From Litorimonas sp964490745 (lineage in GTDB: Bacteria; Pseudomonadota; Alphaproteobacteria; Caulobacterales; Maricaulaceae), in assembly GCA_964490745.1 (NCBI GenBank), contig CAZBDT010000095.1, positions 1 through 9,331 on the forward strand: DNA of 9,331 nucleotides, written 5' to 3'. Position 1 is the stretch's first letter. Every line of letters starts with the position of its first letter. The notes under the pieces are model-generated. The model did no database searches. It was not told the origin of the DNA and saw only the letters and a program-made list of their open reading frames with translations. The position numbers were made by a program, and so were the translations under genes. This document shows positions 6,527-9,331 of this stretch, one piece after another.

Positions 6527-8602
6527 TCACTCAGTCCCGAGCGCGTCTCTTACATCATTATAAGTCAAAATTTGAGGCAAAATCACCGGAGTTACTGAAT
6601 TGTCAGAATAGACCAAGTAAAGCGGGACACCCGCACGGCCATATTTTGCGAGCTCCGCCGCAATGTCGTCATCCTTATTCGTCCAATCCGCAACCAGGAA
6701 GGCGGTATTTGTGTCTTCAAATAAGTTTTGCATTTTTCGTGTTTTCAGAACGCGGATTTCATTGACCTTACAAGTCACGCACCACGCCGCAGTGAAATCG
6801 ACAAAGATAGGACGCCCTTCGGCTTGAAGTTCCGCCACACGCGCGGGCGACCACGCTTCTGCATTGAGCTCAGCGGTTTCAGTGACAGCTGGTCCTGCTG
6901 AGGTGGAGATTCTGAAGGGCAAGGAAAAAGCGGCCAAGACAGCCCCGATACCGATGATCTTTGGAAGGCGCGCAGGGCGTTTGAAACACCAGATCGCAAA
7001 AGCGATTACCAACATCGCCGATAAGACGAGCAATACGCCATTCGCACCCGCCTGCAAACTCAGGACCCAAACGAGCCAAATCGCGGCAGCGAACATGGGA
7101 AAAGACAAAATCTCTTTAAACCGCACCATCCATGGCCCCGGCTTTGGCAGTTTTGACAGCAATCCCGGCACATAGGCCATGAGCAAAAACGGCAAAGCGA
7201 AACCGAGCCCCAAGGCCATGAACACCAGAAGCGTCACGACTGTTGGCGCCGCCAAAGCATAGCCGATGGCCCCCGCCATGAGGGGCGCCGTACAGGGTGT
7301 GGCCACGATGACGGCCAAAGCTCCGGTAAAGAATGACCCGGCCGCACCGGATGTTTGCGTGAGGGATTGACCCGTATTTTGAAAACCGCTTCCGATCTCG
7401 AAGACGCCCAATAAATTGAGCCCAATCACGAAAAGCAAGATCGCGAGCGCGGCAACCATGATAGGAGATTGTAATTGGAACCCCCACCCAATCTCCGCTC
7501 CACCCGCTTTAAACGCCAGTAAAAGGAGCGTCAGCAAAAGAAACGTTGCCATTACCCCGGCTGTGTAAAGCCACGCGTCCCGGCGAATGACGCGGCGTTC
7601 TCCATGGGCGGATTTCGCAATAGACAGCGCTTTGATAGAGATGACCGGAAAAACGCAGGGCATCAGGTTCAAGATCAATCCGCCAATCAATGCGCCGATA
7701 ATAGCCGTCCAAAGTGTCACACCCCCTATCGCAGATTTTGGCGAGGGTGTTGCCCCGATATTGAGGCTCTGCCCAACGGCTAATTCAACGACGCTGCCTG
7801 CTAATTGCCCATTTTGTTGATAGGTCAAAACCCCGCTGAGCGTTTGCGACATATCTCCATTCCAAAGGAATTCAGCGCTAGAGGACAGACGAAGACCCTC
7901 TGCTGCAACGGTAACATTTTGTGGCGTGCTATGGCCTAAAACGCCTTGATCATAAGGAAAGAAATAGCTTTTCGAAAAATCACCCTCAGGTAAATTTGTA
8001 AAACTCAGCGAGACGGTTTCACCTGATTTTTCAATCGCGCCATTTACTGAACCACGCTTGGGGGAAGCTGCAAGGGCCGTTTTAATCTCCCCTCTCCACT
8101 GCGCGTCTTCTACGACATCACCAATGGTGAGCGTCAAGCTGGCGCTGCCTTGTTCGGGAATACAAATTTCTTCGCAAACGAGATAATAAAAATCTGCGGT
8201 AATGGTAAGATCATTCCCAATTTTGACGTTAGGATTAATCTCAAATTTGACCGGAAAAAGGGGTGTCCCTTCAAAGCCGTAATTGACAATCGGCCCCGTC
8301 GGAATAGGTCGCGGAAGGGGCCAATTGATCTCTCCGGCTGTGACGCCGTCCGGCAATTGCCAGCTGATTTGCACGGGTTCGCCGCTATCGCCCGGATTGC
8401 GCCAATAGGTGTGCCAGCCTTCATCTAAAACCGTCCGGAGCGCGATATACACATCCTGCCCTGGCCGGACGCTATCATGGGAGCTGACGAGAGAGGCGAC
8501 AACCTTTCCCGTATCCACGCTCTTAGACTGTTTCGCCATGGCAGGTGAAGCCATTAGCCAAGCAAACAATGTGAGTATAAATGCGCGCAATGTCTCTCTC
8601 AT
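6527..8602 (-). CDS. dsbD: ScsB/DsbD-type thiol:disulfide electron transporter
   Basis: A 691-residue inner-membrane protein that moves electrons from cytoplasmic thioredoxin to periplasmic partners. In order: a signal peptide (1-23, ASPAMA), a large periplasmic N-domain (to about 290) with Cys143 and Cys147 in LVCEEICIPE, about eight membrane segments (roughly 294-566) with the paired cysteines Cys316 (LMPCVFP) and Cys437 (ATPCTAP), and a C-terminal thioredoxin domain with WCVTC (Cys608, Cys611) and cis-Pro660. All six cysteines expected for a three-step thiol relay are present. It is longer than E. coli DsbD (565 residues); the extra N-terminal length points to the ScsB subgroup. The ATG has only AAGG a few bases upstream and overlaps the stop of a small ORF by ATGA, suggesting coupled translation. 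The exported redoxin follows. Confidence 0.93.
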   Translation of the reverse strand: MRETLRAFILTLFAWLMASPAMAKQSKSVDTGKVVASLVSSHDSVRPGQDVYIALRTVLDEGWHTYWRNPGDSGEPVQISWQLPDGVTAGEINWPLPRPIPTGPIVNYGFEGTPLFPVKFEINPNVKIGNDLTITADFYYLVCEEICIPEQGSASLTLTIGDVVEDAQWRGEIKTALAASPKRGSVNGAIEKSGETVSLSFTNLPEGDFSKSYFFPYDQGVLGHSTPQNVTVAAEGLRLSSSAEFLWNGDMSQTLSGVLTYQQNGQLAGSVVELAVGQSLNIGATPSPKSAIGGVTLWTAIIGALIGGLILNLMPCVFPVISIKALSIAKSAHGERRVIRRDAWLYTAGVMATFLLLTLLLLAFKAGGAEIGWGFQLQSPIMVAALAILLFVIGLNLLGVFEIGSGFQNTGQSLTQTSGAAGSFFTGALAVIVATPCTAPLMAGAIGYALAAPTVVTLLVFMALGLGFALPFLLMAYVPGLLSKLPKPGPWMVRFKEILSFPMFAAAIWLVWVLSLQAGANGVLLVLSAMLVIAFAIWCFKRPARLPKIIGIGAVLAAFSLPFRISTSAGPAVTETAELNAEAWSPARVAELQAEGRPIFVDFTAAWCVTCKVNEIRVLKTRKMQNLFEDTNTAFLVADWTNKDDDIAAELAKYGRAGVPLYLVYSDNSVTPVILPQILTYNDVRDALGTE

Positions 8603-8709
8603 GGCGCCTTATTTACGACGCGGCCTGTCCCATGCACAATAACGATTTCGCTATCTGCGCTGATCGCGCCATCGCGTTTTAAATAAGTGCCACCACAGGT
8701 CTTTATCAT
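8599..8709 (-). CDS. Possible small ORF (36 codons) overlapping the transporter start
   Basis: An ATG at 8709 opens 36 codons ending in TGA at 8599-8601, which overlaps the transporter ATG as ATGA. The peptide begins MIKTCGGTYLKRDG and ends HGTGRVVNKAP; I do not recognise it. It has no signal peptide, membrane segment or convincing ribosome binding site. The ATGA arrangement is what coupled genes or leader peptides show, but a random short frame could end there by chance. Its codon usage is not clearly unlike its neighbours. Confidence 0.3.
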   Translation of the reverse strand: MIKTCGGTYLKRDGAISADSEIVIVHGTGRVVNKAP

Positions 8710-8827
8710 GTGGCGATGTCGCAAATGTCTCAAAACTCAATTTTGTACATCCGGAGAGATGAAAAAAAATCGTTACCCCGTCTCGATTTCTGTTATTGTA
8801 AAAGAAAAACTATGGGGAAATGAGATC
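8603..8827. other. Divergent intergenic region between transporter and HD-domain gene
   Basis: This 225-nt region must hold the promoters for both directions. Its right half (about 8740-8820) is AT-rich, with a run of eight A and a TACAAT box on the minus strand (8795-8800) that lacks a good -35. Apart from the small ORF and the open extension of the right-hand gene, I see no clear operator, riboswitch or terminator. Confidence 0.5.
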
Positions 8828-9331
8828 ATGTTAGACGCAACAAACCTCGAAGACGTTATCAAAGCTGACCCGGCGCTCGTCAGTCAGCAAGCCAAATTTA
8901 CGCGCATGAAGGACGGCACGCTGGAGGATTGGCAAAAGATCGGTGCAGCGCATAAGGTCGATTTCGGTAAAACCGCCGACCGCTTCATCGACATGCTAAA
9001 ACAGCTGGAAAATGCGACATTGGGGTTTGCTTGTGACCAGCTGCAACACGCCCTTATGTGCGGCACACTCGCGCGGCGGGCGGGCGCAACGGATGAGCAG
9101 ATCGTTGTTGCGCTCTGCCACGATATGGCGAAAGTCATCAATGTCCCGAACCACGGACCCATCGTTGCGGAAATGCTGCGCCCCTATGTCAGCGAAGACA
9201 GCTATCACGTGTTGCGCAATCATCAGGCCTTTCAGGGCGAGCATTATTATCACTATATGGGCGCGCCGACAGATTTACGCCTGCAATGGAAGGATGAGCC
9301 GTGGTATGATTACGCAGTGAAGCTCGGCGAT
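8828..9331 (+). CDS. HD-domain metalloprotein (PhnZ/MIOX-like or phosphohydrolase), truncated by the window
   Basis: The 168 visible residues carry the HD-domain metal-site pattern: His74 in DQLQHAL, His98-Asp99 in CHDMAK, His109 in NHGP, and His132 in RNHQAFQGEHYYHY. Proteins with this arrangement are either phosphohydrolases or diiron oxygenases such as PhnZ and myo-inositol oxygenase; QH followed by HDxxK, with extra histidines, leans to the PhnZ/MIOX-like branch, but the last metal ligand probably lies beyond the edge. The start at 8828 has GGGGA 9 nt upstream. The frame is also open to ATGs at 8759 (GGAG only 2 nt before it) and 8708, which would add 23 or 40 residues. It diverges from the redox operon. 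Confidence 0.8.
   Translation, partial: MLDATNLEDVIKADPALVSQQAKFTRMKDGTLEDWQKIGAAHKVDFGKTADRFIDMLKQLENATLGFACDQLQHALMCGTLARRAGATDEQIVVALCHDMAKVINVPNHGPIVAEMLRPYVSEDSYHVLRNHQAFQGEHYYHYMGAPTDLRLQWKDEPWYDYAVKLGD

Noticed and set aside
8795..8823. TACAAT box on the minus strand as the redox operon promoter
   Set aside because: No acceptable -35 hexamer at 16-18 nt spacing.

Overview
The window looks like chromosomal DNA of an alphaproteobacterium of moderate GC content. The clues are an ScsB-type DsbD paired with a periplasmic redoxin, CCCCCTC-rich palindromic intergenic repeats of a kind I associate with Caulobacterales/Hyphomonadales-like genomes, and an acyl-CoA gene set with typical proteobacterial motifs. 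This is an impression from sequence features, not from a search; genus cannot be given.

Layout. 1-528 (-): 5' part of a thiolase that runs off the left edge. It diverges from an enoyl-CoA hydratase (610-1413, +), and the short gap between them holds a perfect 13-bp palindrome. 1422-1569: an inverted pair of REP-like palindromic units. 1588-2559 (+): zinc-independent quinone oxidoreductase. 2615-3445 (-): an unrecognised AT-richer gene. 3524-4654 (+): iron-dependent alcohol dehydrogenase, whose stop codon overlaps a perfect 24-bp AT-rich palindrome. 4701-5327 (+): a SUKH/SMI1-like gene, apparently translationally coupled to a hotdog thioesterase (5342-5779, +). 5786-5818: an intrinsic terminator reading leftward. 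5854-6471 (-): exported redoxin. 6527-8602 (-): ScsB/DsbD-type electron transporter, preceded by a possible 36-codon ORF that overlaps its start by ATGA. 8828-9331 (+): HD-domain protein that runs off the right edge.

How the genes fit together. The left two thirds reads as a loose acyl-CoA and short-chain oxidoreductase neighbourhood (thiolase, hydratase, quinone oxidoreductase, alcohol dehydrogenase, thioesterase), probably fatty-acid or branched acyl-CoA breakdown. It is interrupted by two genes of unknown or immunity-like character. The right third is a leftward envelope-redox operon: the membrane protein carries electrons from the cytoplasm to the periplasm, and the exported redoxin just downstream is its likely client, with the pair closed by a terminator.

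I found no CRISPR array, tRNA, rRNA, transposase or recognisable defence locus. The observations most worth following are the redox pair, the REP-like inverted pair, the two perfect palindromes, the immunity-like gene without a visible toxin, and the small ORF before the transporter.
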